DNA of 14,463 bases from Hyphococcus sp. Lineage in GTDB: Bacteria; Pseudomonadota; Alphaproteobacteria; Caulobacterales; Parvularculaceae. Below the pieces are notes generated by a model that saw only the letters and a list, made by a program, of their open reading frames with translations, did not search any database and was not told where the DNA came from. Position numbers and translations under genes: made by a program. The DNA is taken from assembly GCA_021604605.1 (NCBI GenBank), contig BQJH01000046.1, forward strand, positions 1 through 14,463, in the 5' to 3' direction. Positions 1 to 6,372 of the stretch are shown here, one piece after another; position 1 is the stretch's first letter; each line of letters starts with the position of its first letter.

Positions 1-957
1 ATTCAGGTCAATCGGTTTTGCGCCTCTGGCCTTGAAGCGGTCAACATCGCGGCGGCGAAAGTCAAAGCCGGCGAAGCAGATTTAACCATTGGCGGCGGCG
101 TTGAAGTGATGAGCCGCGTGCCCATGGGCTCTGACGGCGGCGCCTGGCCGACCGATCCATCAACTGCGTTCAAAACATATTTTGTCCCGCAAGGGGTTTC
201 CGCTGATTTGATCGCGACGAAATATGGCTTTTCCCGTGATGATGTTGATGCTTACGCGGTGGAGAGCCAGAAGCGCGCGGCAAAGTCGTGGGACGAAAAG
301 CGATTTGAAAAATCAATCATGCCGGTCAAAGACGTTATCGGCGAAACCGTTCTCGATCATGACGAGACAGTGCGCGCCAACACGGACATGCAATCTCTTG
401 GCGCCTTGAACCCGTCTTTTGCGATGATGGGCGAGCAGTTCGGGTTTAACGCCGTCGCCCTGCAGAAATACGCAGAGTTCGAAAAGATCAATCACGTCCA
501 CCACGCCGGTAATTCATCCGGCATTGTTGACGGCGCCGCTGCCGTGCTGATCGGCAATGAAGAAATTGGCAAAAAACTGGGTATGAAGCCGCGTGCACGC
601 ATTCGCTCAATGGCGTCGATTGGTTCCGAGCCAACCATCATGCTCACCGGTCCTGAATTTGCTGCTCAAAAAGCATTGAAGCGCGCAGGCATGGATAAAA
701 AAGACATTGATCTTTGGGAGTTGAACGAAGCGTTTGCGTCAGTGGTGCTGCGGTTCATGCAGGCCCTCGACATCGATCACTCCGATATCAACGTCAATGG
801 CGGCGCGATCGCCATGGGCCACCCGCTTGGCGCAACCGGCGCGATGATCTTCGGGACCATGGTCGATGAGTTGGAACGCTCCGGCAAAGAGACAGCGCTT
901 ATCACATTGTGCATTGGCGCTGGCATGGGCACAGCGACCATCATTGAGCGCGTTTAA
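1..957 (+). CDS. fadA: Acetyl-CoA acyltransferase (thiolase), 5'-truncated by window edge
   Basis: This is a thiolase that cleaves 3-ketoacyl-CoA with CoA (or condenses two acetyl-CoA). The frame is open from base 1, so the first ATG at 106 is internal and roughly 80 N-terminal residues lie outside the window. Three active-site signatures are visible: the nucleophilic Cys in VNRFCASGLEAVN (codon 19-21), the His in GGAIAMGHPLGATGA (codon 820-822) and the second Cys in LCIGAGMG (codon 910-912). NEAFA and HAGNSSGIVDGAAAV are also typical of the family. It ends at TAA 955-957, 27 bases before a FadB-type gene on the same strand, which points to a beta-oxidation operon and favours the degradative role. 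A biosynthetic acetoacetyl-CoA thiolase (atoB/phaA type) cannot be excluded from sequence alone, so the symbol is provisional. The family call is very secure. Confidence 0.93.
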   Translation: MQVNRFCASGLEAVNIAAAKVKAGEADLTIGGGVEVMSRVPMGSDGGAWPTDPSTAFKTYFVPQGVSADLIATKYGFSRDDVDAYAVESQKRAAKSWDEKRFEKSIMPVKDVIGETVLDHDETVRANTDMQSLGALNPSFAMMGEQFGFNAVALQKYAEFEKINHVHHAGNSSGIVDGAAAVLIGNEEIGKKLGMKPRARIRSMASIGSEPTIMLTGPEFAAQKALKRAGMDKKDIDLWELNEAFASVVLRFMQALDIDHSDINVNGGAIAMGHPLGATGAMIFGTMVDELERSGKETALITLCIGAGMGTATIIERV

Positions 958-984
958 TTTTAAGATTTAAGACGGACGGAATTT

Positions 985-3177
985 ATGACCTACGAAACCA
1001 TTAAAGTAGAAACAGACGCCGACGGCATCGCGCTTGTCACGATTGATTTACCGGGACAATCCATGAATGTGTGGAATGAAGCGCTGATGAAGGAATTCAG
1101 AGCGTTCGTTGATGACTTTGCCAGCAATGACGACATCAAAGGCGCAGTCATTACCTCAGGCAAGGCATCCGGTTTCCTCGCGGGCGCGGATTTGCGCATG
1201 CTGGGCGGGGCCAGTTCATCGTCTGTCGGCAGTGATTTTGAAAACGCGTTCGGCTTGAACGAGATGTTGCGCAAGCTGGAAACATCCGGTCAGTCGGCGA
1301 AAGACCTCTCCAAAGGAACAGCCCACGCGAAACCGGTTGCGGCGGCGGTCAATGGTCTGGCGCTTGGCGGTGGTCTGGAGCTTGTGCTTGCTTGTCACTA
1401 CCGGATCGTTGCCGACAACCCGAAAGTGCAACTTGGCGTGCCGGAAGTGCAGGTTGGTCTGCTTCCCGGCGGCGGCGGCACACAACGCCTCCCGCGTCTT
1501 GCCGGATTGCAGAACGCAGCGATGCTTGCGACTCAAGGCAAGCCGATTGATCCGAATACGGCAAAAGCCCAAGGCATCATCCAGGAAGTTGCGCCAGTTG
1601 AAGAGCTGGTCGCGAAGGCCAAGGAATGGGTTAAGGCGAACCCGAAAGTCACCCAGCCATGGGATAAGAAGGGTTTCAAATTTCCGGGCGGCGGCGGCGC
1701 CATGGACCCACGTTCTGCGCAATTTTTTATGGCGGCGAACGCCATGGGCCAGCGTGAGACCAACCACAATTACCCGGCCGTCGAGGCGATCCTTTCGTGT
1801 CTTTATGAAGGCTCGATTGTGCCTTTCGATACGGCGATCCGTATTGAGTCCAAATATTTCTTGAAACTCTTGTCCGGCCCTGTCGCTCAAAACATGATCC
1901 GCACGCTGTTCATTAACAAGCAGGCGGCGGAAAAAGGTTCTGCGCGCCCTGCAAATATTGAAAAACAGGACATCAAAACTGTCGGCGTTCTCGGCGCCGG
2001 TCTGATGGGCGCTGGCATCACTCATGTGTCGGTCAAAGGCGGCATGGATGTGATCGTCCTCGACCGGGATATGGAAAGCGCAGAAAAAGCGGTCGCTTAT
2101 TCCAAGAAAATTCTCGACAAGCGCGTTGCGCGCGGCAAGACCACACAGGAAAAAGCCGACGCGTTTCTCGCGAAGATCAAGCCGACCTCAGACTATAATG
2201 ATTTAAAAGACGTCGATCTGATTATCGAAGCTGTTTTTGAAGACCCGGATGTCAAAGCTGACGTTATCAAGAAAACTGAAGCGGTGATCGGCAAGGATGT
2301 GATTTTCGCATCAAACACATCAACGCTGCCGATTACGGGATTGGCGAAAAACTCTGATCGTCCTGATCAGTTCATCGGCATGCATTTCTTTTCACCGGTG
2401 GAACGGATGCCGCTGTTGGAAATCATTCCGGGTGAGCAAACCGGCGATAAAGCACTGGCAACGGCGCTCGACTACAATGCGAAAATCCGCAAGACACCAA
2501 TCGTCGTGAAAGACGTGCGCGGTTTCTACACCAACCGCGTTGTCCCGCCTTATCTCAATGAGGCAATGTTGATGGTCAAAGAGGGCGTCAAGCCCGCCCT
2601 GATCGACAATGCCGGTAAATCCCTCGGCATGCCGCTGGGCCCACTGGCGCTGACCGATGAAACAAAACTTGATCTCGGTTTGATGCTGGTGCGCGCAACC
2701 AAGAAAGAACTGGGCGACGACTATAAGCCAACCGGCGTTGAAGATTTACTCGAAACCATGGTCGAAGGGCTTGGCCGGGCCGGGCGCGTCTCTGGCGGCG
2801 GGTTTTATGAATACCCCGAAGGCGGCAAGAAACACATCTGGCCGGGCCTTTCGGAACATTTCCCCTTGGCGGATGAGCAACCAACCCTTGAAGAGGTTGA
2901 AGAGCGCCTGATGTATTCGCAGCTCGTGCCAGCGGCCCATTGTTATGCTGAAGATATTGTCGATGATCCGCAGTCGGCTGATCTGGGCGCCATCTTCGGC
3001 TGGGGCTTTGCACCATGGACGGGCGGGCCGATGAGCTACATCGACACCATCGGGTCCGAAGCTTTTGTCAGGAAAGCTGAAAGCCTCGCCCAGCGTTATG
3101 GTGAGCGCTTCAACCCGCCGGCCAAATTCCGCGACATGGCGAAGTCAAACGAGAAGCTTTACGGCAAGGCGGCTTAA
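985..3177 (+). CDS. fadB: Fatty-acid oxidation multifunctional protein: enoyl-CoA hydratase / 3-hydroxyacyl-CoA dehydrogenase
   Basis: A 730-aa cytosolic two-enzyme protein that hydrates trans-2-enoyl-CoA and oxidises the L-3-hydroxyacyl-CoA with NAD+, feeding the thiolase encoded just upstream. The N-terminal crotonase domain (about 5-200) has the oxyanion-hole segment GFLAGADL (63-70) and the two catalytic glutamates E132 (ALGGGLELVL) and E154 (GVPEVQVGLLPGGGGTQRLP). The NAD-binding 3HCDH_N domain starts at about 330 with GAGLMGAG (337-344); E415 (IIEAVFED) and the catalytic H467 (GMHFFSPVERMPLLE) follow. The 3HCDH C-terminal domains (about 512-728) include GFYTNRV and FGWGFAPWTGGP. Length matches the FadB/FadJ family (about 710-730). 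The start has an upstream GGACGGA. In alphaproteobacteria this type is variously named fadB or fadJ; the symbol is approximate, the function is not. Confidence 0.95.
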   Translation: MTYETIKVETDADGIALVTIDLPGQSMNVWNEALMKEFRAFVDDFASNDDIKGAVITSGKASGFLAGADLRMLGGASSSSVGSDFENAFGLNEMLRKLETSGQSAKDLSKGTAHAKPVAAAVNGLALGGGLELVLACHYRIVADNPKVQLGVPEVQVGLLPGGGGTQRLPRLAGLQNAAMLATQGKPIDPNTAKAQGIIQEVAPVEELVAKAKEWVKANPKVTQPWDKKGFKFPGGGGAMDPRSAQFFMAANAMGQRETNHNYPAVEAILSCLYEGSIVPFDTAIRIESKYFLKLLSGPVAQNMIRTLFINKQAAEKGSARPANIEKQDIKTVGVLGAGLMGAGITHVSVKGGMDVIVLDRDMESAEKAVAYSKKILDKRVARGKTTQEKADAFLAKIKPTSDYNDLKDVDLIIEAVFEDPDVKADVIKKTEAVIGKDVIFASNTSTLPITGLAKNSDRPDQFIGMHFFSPVERMPLLEIIPGEQTGDKALATALDYNAKIRKTPIVVKDVRGFYTNRVVPPYLNEAMLMVKEGVKPALIDNAGKSLGMPLGPLALTDETKLDLGLMLVRATKKELGDDYKPTGVEDLLETMVEGLGRAGRVSGGGFYEYPEGGKKHIWPGLSEHFPLADEQPTLEEVEERLMYSQLVPAAHCYAEDIVDDPQSADLGAIFGWGFAPWTGGPMSYIDTIGSEAFVRKAESLAQRYGERFNPPAKFRDMAKSNEKLYGKAA

Positions 3178-3193
3178 GGGGCAGTCATTTGTC

Positions 3194-3326
3194 GTCATCC
3201 CGGATGCGATGCAATATGTAATATTGCGTCGCTGGTCCGGGATCGCGATGAAATGGTCTCAGTTAAACCGAAAGAGATCCCGTGCTGGCGCCGCAGCGTT
3301 CCACGCTGCATCGCACACGGGATGAC
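3194..3326. repeat. Composite palindromic element, two hairpins bounded by a 9-bp inverted repeat
   Basis: The outer ends are a perfect inverted repeat, GTCATCCCG (3194-3202) and CGGGATGAC (3318-3326). Inside are two independent hairpins. Hairpin A pairs ATCCCGGA (3197-3204) with TCCGGGAT (3236-3243) around a second 12-bp stem, 3206-3217 with 3221-3232, which has one G-T pair and a 3-base loop. Hairpin B pairs ATCCCGTG (3277-3284) with CACGGGAT (3316-3323) around GCAGCG/CGCTGC (3293-3298/3304-3309). The layout resembles REP/BIME-type extragenic palindromes. It lies 16 bases after the fadB stop; there is no T-run after either hairpin, so it is not a canonical intrinsic terminator, though it could stabilise the fadB mRNA 3' end. 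Open frames across it (for example 3195-3380 on the reverse strand) are by-products of the repeat. Confidence 0.8.
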
Positions 3327-3393
3327 GTGAATGTTCATATTTAAAATGGGCACATTCATGCGTCCGCACGCGAGGTACACTCATCATCACTGG

Positions 3394-3414
3394 ATCCCGG
3401 ATCAAGTCCGGGAT
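3394..3414. repeat. Short palindrome of the ATCCCGGA...TCCGGGAT family
   Basis: ATCCCGGA (3394-3401), a 5-base loop TCAAG, and TCCGGGAT (3407-3414) form a perfect 8-bp stem. Both arms are identical to the outer arms of hairpin A about 190 bases upstream, so the two belong to one repeat family. From general knowledge, this TGGATCCCGGATCAAGTCCG-type sequence is a frequent dispersed intergenic repeat in alphaproteobacterial genomes. Confidence 0.75.
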
Positions 3415-3450
3415 GAGCGGCGTTTGACCCAATTAGTGTGCGCTAGCAAC

Positions 3451-3663
3451 TTACGTCCCAACCGGCTCATAAGTTATCTCAACCCGTAACCCATCCGGGT
3501 CTGGCAAAAATAAACAATGCGCCCCGCTAATGTTCTGCACGTCCGGCAGGATCATGCCCGCGGCTGAAAGTGTGGCTTGAACTTTTTCCAAAGCTTCGAT
3601 GCTGGGCGGTGCAATCTCTGGATCCCGGCTTTCGCCGGGAAGGTCGGGTGCTGAGGTCTGCAT
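3451..3663 (-). pseudogene. VOC/glyoxalase-superfamily fragment (C-terminal part only)
   Basis: The 70-aa open frame ends in a recognisable VOC (glyoxalase/bleomycin-resistance) C-terminal half-domain: an alpha helix IEALEKVQATLSAAG, then a strand pattern HCLFLPDPDGLRVEITYEP, where DPDG and the final metal-ligand-type Glu (RVEI) are typical. A complete VOC domain is about 110-130 aa. Here the N-terminal beta-alpha-beta half is missing, and the first residues (APDLPGESRDPEI) are encoded by a palindromic repeat (3623-3640) rather than by VOC sequence. I therefore read it as a decayed gene interrupted by a repeat, with the ATG at 3661-3663 being fortuitous. Upstream on the same strand, another frame near 3720-3760 reads TEFYERIPSLG followed by a stop, which weakly recalls the FY...LG motif of a VOC N-terminus. 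A short functional protein is possible but less likely. Confidence 0.6.
3623..3640. repeat. Palindrome TCCCGGC-TTTC-GCCGGGA inside the VOC fragment frame
   Basis: TCCCGGC (3623-3629), loop TTTC, GCCGGGA (3634-3640) form a 7-bp perfect stem. With the flanking TGGA it matches the style of the other TGGATCCCGG repeats in this stretch. It adds no stop codon on the reverse strand, so the fragment's frame reads straight through it. Confidence 0.7.
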
Positions 3664-3886
3664 AAAGTCTTTGTCCTCATCCTCCGGTTGAATTCATCAC
3701 CCTCAAAATTCAACCCAGAGAGGGTATTCTTTCATAAAACTCAGTGTTGGTGGATAGATATCCGCCCCCTTCCATTTGGCCGTATACTCCCAACGTTGAA
3801 ATGCGAAGGCCTGACAATTTTGAAGAGCAAGCGCCCGGATAGAATCGGCGGATAAGGGCGCGGGGCGAGTGAGTGAGTTAACAATA
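3664..3886. other. Intergenic stretch with no supported gene
   Basis: Between the VOC fragment and the small ORF before dgt I see no convincing gene. A 67-codon reverse-strand frame (3703-3906) begins with TTG, has no ribosome binding site and no recognisable motif. This stretch may hold eroded remains of the missing half of the VOC gene. No clear promoter or terminator was identified. Confidence 0.5.
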
Positions 3887-3991
3887 ATGGGCGTTTTGAA
3901 GAACAAAAGGCAGATTAGGCAAGTCGCGAGGAATATCGGGCAAGATGATGATATGCTTGAGAAAATGAACTCGAAATGGAGGCTCGTCTAA
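3887..3991 (+). CDS. Possible 34-aa small ORF overlapping the dgt start
   Basis: An ATG at 3887 opens a 34-codon frame that begins MGVLKNKRQIRQVARNI, is strongly basic in its first half, and ends NSKWRLV. Its TAA (3989-3991) shares one base with the preferred dgt start ATG (3991-3993), a TAATG junction that would allow translational coupling. The dgt Shine-Dalgarno GGAGG lies inside this ORF. No strong ribosome binding site precedes 3887; the frame is open further up to 3824, and a GTG at 3869 is an alternative start. I do not recognise the peptide. It could be a leader peptide or simply chance; only the junction argues for it. Confidence 0.28.
   Translation: MGVLKNKRQIRQVARNIGQDDDMLEKMNSKWRLV
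3978..3982 (+). promoter_or_regulatory. Shine-Dalgarno GGAGG deciding the dgt start
   Basis: GGAGG at 3978-3982 stands 8 bases before ATG 3991. The in-frame ATG at 3976 overlaps this motif and has no binding site of its own, so 3991 is the better start and the longer 401-aa reading is not preferred. Confidence 0.75.
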
Positions 3992-5181
3992 TGGCGCTCG
4001 CCTTTCCTGCGCCGCTCGCGCCATACGCTGCGAATGCTCAAGAGACACGCGGTCGCTTGCACGCGGAAGAGGCGTCTTCTGTGCGCACAGAGTTTCAGCG
4101 CGACCGCGACCGGGTCATTCATGCGGTGGCGTTTCGGCGGCTCAAGCACAAGACGCAGGTTTTCATCTCCCATGAGGGCGATCATTACCGCACCCGGCTG
4201 ACCCACTCCCTTGAAGTCGCGCAGATCGCGCGAACACTGGCGCGGACGTTGAAGCTCGACGAAGACCTCGCCGAATGTCTGGCGCTGGCTCATGATTTGG
4301 GGCACCCGCCGTTCGGGCACACGGGCGAAGACGTTCTGAAAGAATGCATGGCGCCGTTTGACGGGTTCGATCACAACGCCCAGACATTGCGTATCCTGAC
4401 AAAGCTGGAACGCCGACACGCCAGGTTCGATGGGTTGAACCTCACATGGGAAACCCTTGAAGGCGTCGTCAAGCATAACGGCCCGCTTATTGGCGAATTG
4501 GCAGAGAAGACAGAACCGCTCCCAGCGGCGATCATTGAATATGCCGATGCCCATGATCTTTGGCTCGATACGTTCCCGTCATTAGAAGCGCAGGCGGCGG
4601 CGATCGCAGACGATATAGCTTATAACAACCATGATGTGGATGATGGCCTGCGCGCCGGTCTCTTCGGGTTCGAAGAAGCGCGCGATCTGCCGCTTGTCGG
4701 CAAGGCGCTGCGCCAGGCGGAGGCAAGATTTCCAGACGCCCCGAGAGACATCCTCATCGCGGAAGCGGTTTCCGATCTGATTGGCGCCATGGTGGGCGAT
4801 GTGCTCACCGAAACTCGCGCCCGGCTCGAAACTATTTCTCCACAGGGATCGGATGAAGTGCGTCGCGCCGGGGTCTCTTTGTGCGGATTTTCAAAATCCA
4901 TGGAGGCCGATCTTTCCGGCCTTCGGGCGTTTCTGCACGAAAACATGTACCGGCATTTCAAGGTCAATCGCGCCAGAAGCCAGGCCAAAAGAATTGTTAA
5001 ATCTTTGTTTGAATTGTTCTTTTCTGAACCGGAGACCTTGCCGCCGGAATGGCGCGCCCGATATGAAGGCGCAAGCGACGCCCGGTTGGCCCGGGTGGTG
5101 TGTGACTATATCGCGGGCATGACAGACCGTTACGCCATGCGGGAATATCGCCGGTTGTTCGGTGTCGAGGTGCAGGACTGA
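3991..5181 (+). CDS. dgt: Deoxyguanosinetriphosphate triphosphohydrolase-like protein (HD-domain dGTPase)
   Basis: A 396-aa HD-superfamily enzyme that hydrolyses dGTP (and probably other dNTPs) to the nucleoside and triphosphate, controlling the cytosolic dNTP pool. The family signature is nearly complete: TRGRLHAEEASSVRTEFQRD near the N-terminus, HAVAFRRLKHKTQVF, EGDHYRTRLTHSLEVAQIAR with the first metal His (about H72), and LALAHDLGHPPFGHTGED with the HD pair (about H101/D102). DHNAQTLRIL and the last metal Asp in ADDIAYNNHDVDDG (about 207) follow, then GMTDRYAMREYRRLFG at the C-terminus. Length fits the shorter proteobacterial dGTPase-like class (about 380-405 aa), not the roughly 505-aa E. 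coli Dgt. In relatives argS usually follows dgt; here the next gene is the SPOR protein. Confidence 0.95.
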   Translation: MALAFPAPLAPYAANAQETRGRLHAEEASSVRTEFQRDRDRVIHAVAFRRLKHKTQVFISHEGDHYRTRLTHSLEVAQIARTLARTLKLDEDLAECLALAHDLGHPPFGHTGEDVLKECMAPFDGFDHNAQTLRILTKLERRHARFDGLNLTWETLEGVVKHNGPLIGELAEKTEPLPAAIIEYADAHDLWLDTFPSLEAQAAAIADDIAYNNHDVDDGLRAGLFGFEEARDLPLVGKALRQAEARFPDAPRDILIAEAVSDLIGAMVGDVLTETRARLETISPQGSDEVRRAGVSLCGFSKSMEADLSGLRAFLHENMYRHFKVNRARSQAKRIVKSLFELFFSEPETLPPEWRARYEGASDARLARVVCDYIAGMTDRYAMREYRRLFGVEVQD

Positions 5182-5198
5182 GGGTTGGTTTTGCGTTC

Positions 5199-5225
5199 TT
5201 GCTTTGCCGAGTCCGGTGCTAAAAT
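5199..5225 (+). promoter_or_regulatory. Candidate promoter for the SPOR gene (extended -10)
   Basis: The 113-base gap after dgt contains TGCTAAAAT (5217-5225), an extended -10 (TG-N-TAAAAT, -10 hexamer 5220-5225). A weak -35-like TTGCTT sits at 5199-5204, only 15 bases upstream of the hexamer. The -10 is good, the -35 poor. It would give a 5' leader of about 60 bases for the next gene. Confidence 0.35.
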
Positions 5226-5229
5226 AGGG

Positions 5230-5246
5230 GCCGAAATTGATTCGGC
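5230..5246 (+). other. Small hairpin in the SPOR gene leader
   Basis: GCCGAA (5230-5235), loop ATTGA, TTCGGC (5241-5246) form a 6-bp stem just after the candidate promoter. No T-run follows, so it is not a terminator; it may be a 5'-leader structure or chance. Confidence 0.35.
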
Positions 5247-5294
5247 ATTTCCGGGGAACTAAATGCGGGGCGCTGGTAAGGAGCGGTTCAGACG

Positions 5295-6113
5295 ATGACC
5301 AACGCAGATACGACAGAAGACGAATACAACGAATATGATGAGTTCGATGATGAAGAGGATAGTGGGCTTTCCGGCTTTTCCGTCCTGACCATTGGGCTTG
5401 TGATGTTTGGCGCCTTCATCGCGATCACCTGGATTGCGTATCATCAGGGGATCAAACCCGGCGCCGACGGCATCGGCGTTGAAACACCTTATGTTGCGGC
5501 AGACCCGGAACCGATCAAAATTGAAACTGCGGACAATTCGACACCGGTTGAAGACCGGGAAGTCTATGATGTGTTTGACGGTGACGATACCGAGACGCCG
5601 ACGGTTCTGGCCGAAGGGCCGGAAGAGCCGGTTAATCGGGAAGCGGATGATCCGATCGCATCGATTGCCGCTGACACGGCCGATCTGGGTGAAGCAGCGA
5701 CCAATGAACTTGACGAACGCCTTGCAAGCCTTGCGGAAGATGATGCGGCGGCGTTTGACAATGATACTGTTGACGACGAGCCCGAGCCTGTGCCGGCCAC
5801 AACGCCAACTACCGTAAGCGTGACGCCGACACCAACGGTTGCGACAAACGGAACGGCGCTGTCTGGCTCGCATGTTGTGCAGGTCGGCGCCTTCCGGTCT
5901 GATGCGGATGCGCGTGCACAGTGGGCGCGGATGCAAGCCAAGCTCGGCGCGTATGCGGATGGCAAGGCAATCCATATCGAAACGGCTGATCTTGGCGATC
6001 GCGGCGTTTATCATCGGTTGCGCATTGGTCCGTTCGCTAATTCAGACGCGGCGAAAGATTATTGCGTCGGCCTGAAAGAGCGCGGTCAGGACTGCTTGAT
6101 CAAAGCGAAGTAA
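5295..6113 (+). CDS. SPOR-domain inner-membrane protein
   Basis: A 272-aa bitopic protein. Residues 1-26 are a short acidic cytoplasmic segment (EYNEYDEFDDEEDSG), about 27-49 form one transmembrane helix (FSVLTIGLVMFGAFIAITWI), 50-190 are an acidic, Pro/Thr-rich periplasmic linker, and about 192-270 are a SPOR domain (SHVVQVGAFRSDADARAQWA ... YHRLRIGPFANSDAAKDYC). SPOR domains bind denuded septal peptidoglycan, so a role at the division site is expected from the family. The segment PYVAADPEPIKI after the helix matches the conserved post-TM motif of alphaproteobacterial SPOR proteins found beside nagZ. AAGGAG (5278-5283) is the ribosome binding site, 11 bases from ATG. Two cysteines (256, 267) lie in the SPOR domain. 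FtsN function is possible but there is no specific evidence. Confidence 0.88.
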   Translation: MTNADTTEDEYNEYDEFDDEEDSGLSGFSVLTIGLVMFGAFIAITWIAYHQGIKPGADGIGVETPYVAADPEPIKIETADNSTPVEDREVYDVFDGDDTETPTVLAEGPEEPVNREADDPIASIAADTADLGEAATNELDERLASLAEDDAAAFDNDTVDDEPEPVPATTPTTVSVTPTPTVATNGTALSGSHVVQVGAFRSDADARAQWARMQAKLGAYADGKAIHIETADLGDRGVYHRLRIGPFANSDAAKDYCVGLKERGQDCLIKAK

Positions 6114-6134
6114 GTTCGAAGCGTTGGTGCGGCC

Positions 6135-6254
6135 ATGCCGTTAGCAGCGATCTTTGACACAGAAGGCACCGACCGCGAATGCGGTCAATCTAAGAAATGC
6201 GGGCCTTTGCTGTGGATGCGCACGCCATGTATTCGGCGATGGAGTAAGCCTTAA
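6135..6254 (+). CDS. Small Cys-rich ORF, copy 1 of the duplicated nagZ-head module (39 codons)
   Basis: ATG 6135 to TAA 6252-6254 encodes 39 residues: MPLAAIFDTEGTDRECGQSK followed by KCGPLLWMRTPCIRRWSKP. The first 10 residues imitate the NagZ N-terminus (MLAAIFDCEGP); the rest is unrelated to NagZ, basic, and contains three cysteines and two tryptophans. Its stop overlaps the start of copy 2 as TAATG. It lies 21 bases after the SPOR stop, with only a weak ribosome binding site. I do not recognise the peptide. It may be a real small protein, a leader peptide coupling translation to nagZ, or an untranslated by-product of the tandem duplication. Confidence 0.35.
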   Translation: MPLAAIFDTEGTDRECGQSKKCGPLLWMRTPCIRRWSKP

Positions 6255-6372
6255 TGTTAGCGGCGATCTTTGACTGCGAAGGCCCCGACCGCGAATGCGG
6301 CCAATCTAAGAAATGCGGGCCTTTGCTGTGGATGCGCACGCCATGTGTTCGGCGATGGAGTAAGCCTTAATG
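6141..6372 (+). repeat. Tandem direct repeat, two copies of 116 bp, continuing into the nagZ start
   Basis: Copy 1 is 6141-6256 and copy 2 is 6257-6372, with exact 116-base period (TTAGC at 6141, 6257 and 6373). The copies differ at 7 of 116 positions (about 94% identity). A partial third copy is the start of nagZ itself: the first 30 or so bases after 6373 match copy 2 apart from two synonymous changes. Each unit contains the nagZ head, a unique segment of about 80 bases, a GGAG ribosome binding site, and the TAATG junction. Copy 1 contains the perfect hairpin GACCGC-GAAT-GCGGTC (6171-6186), which is imperfect in copy 2. This explains the whole 256-base gap between the SPOR gene and nagZ. 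Confidence 0.92.
6254..6370 (+). CDS. Small Cys-rich ORF, copy 2 of the duplicated nagZ-head module (38 codons)
   Basis: ATG 6254 to TAA 6368-6370 encodes 38 residues. It begins exactly like NagZ (MLAAIFDCEGP), then continues DRECGQSKKCGPLLWMRTPC and VRRWSKP. It has four cysteines (8, 15, 21, 31). GGAG at 6241-6244 is 9 bases upstream of its ATG, the same arrangement as nagZ (GGAG 6357-6360, ATG 6370). Its TAA shares one base with the nagZ ATG. Compared with copy 1, the frame is intact and two of the seven base changes are silent. That is compatible with translation but too few to prove selection. Function unknown; a translational leader or coupling device for nagZ is the simplest guess. Confidence 0.4.
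   Translation: MLAAIFDCEGPDRECGQSKKCGPLLWMRTPCVRRWSKP

Noticed and set aside
1216..2025. Long reverse-strand frame (269 codons) inside fadB
   Set aside because: It lies wholly over the well-supported fadB coding region; its Arg/His-rich composition is typical of an antisense shadow.
3197..3243. Hairpin A as the fadB intrinsic terminator
   Set aside because: The stem is strong but no T-run follows, so it does not meet the criterion for Rho-independent termination.
3195..3380. Reverse-strand 61-codon ORF behind fadB
   Set aside because: It is translated almost entirely from the palindromic repeats, starts without a ribosome binding site, and has no family motif.
3703..3906. Reverse-strand 67-codon ORF before dgt
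   Set aside because: TTG start, no ribosome binding site, no recognisable motif; treated as unsupported.
5259..6014. Reverse-strand frame (251 codons) over the SPOR gene
   Set aside because: Antisense shadow; the forward frame has a membrane helix, a SPOR domain and a ribosome binding site.
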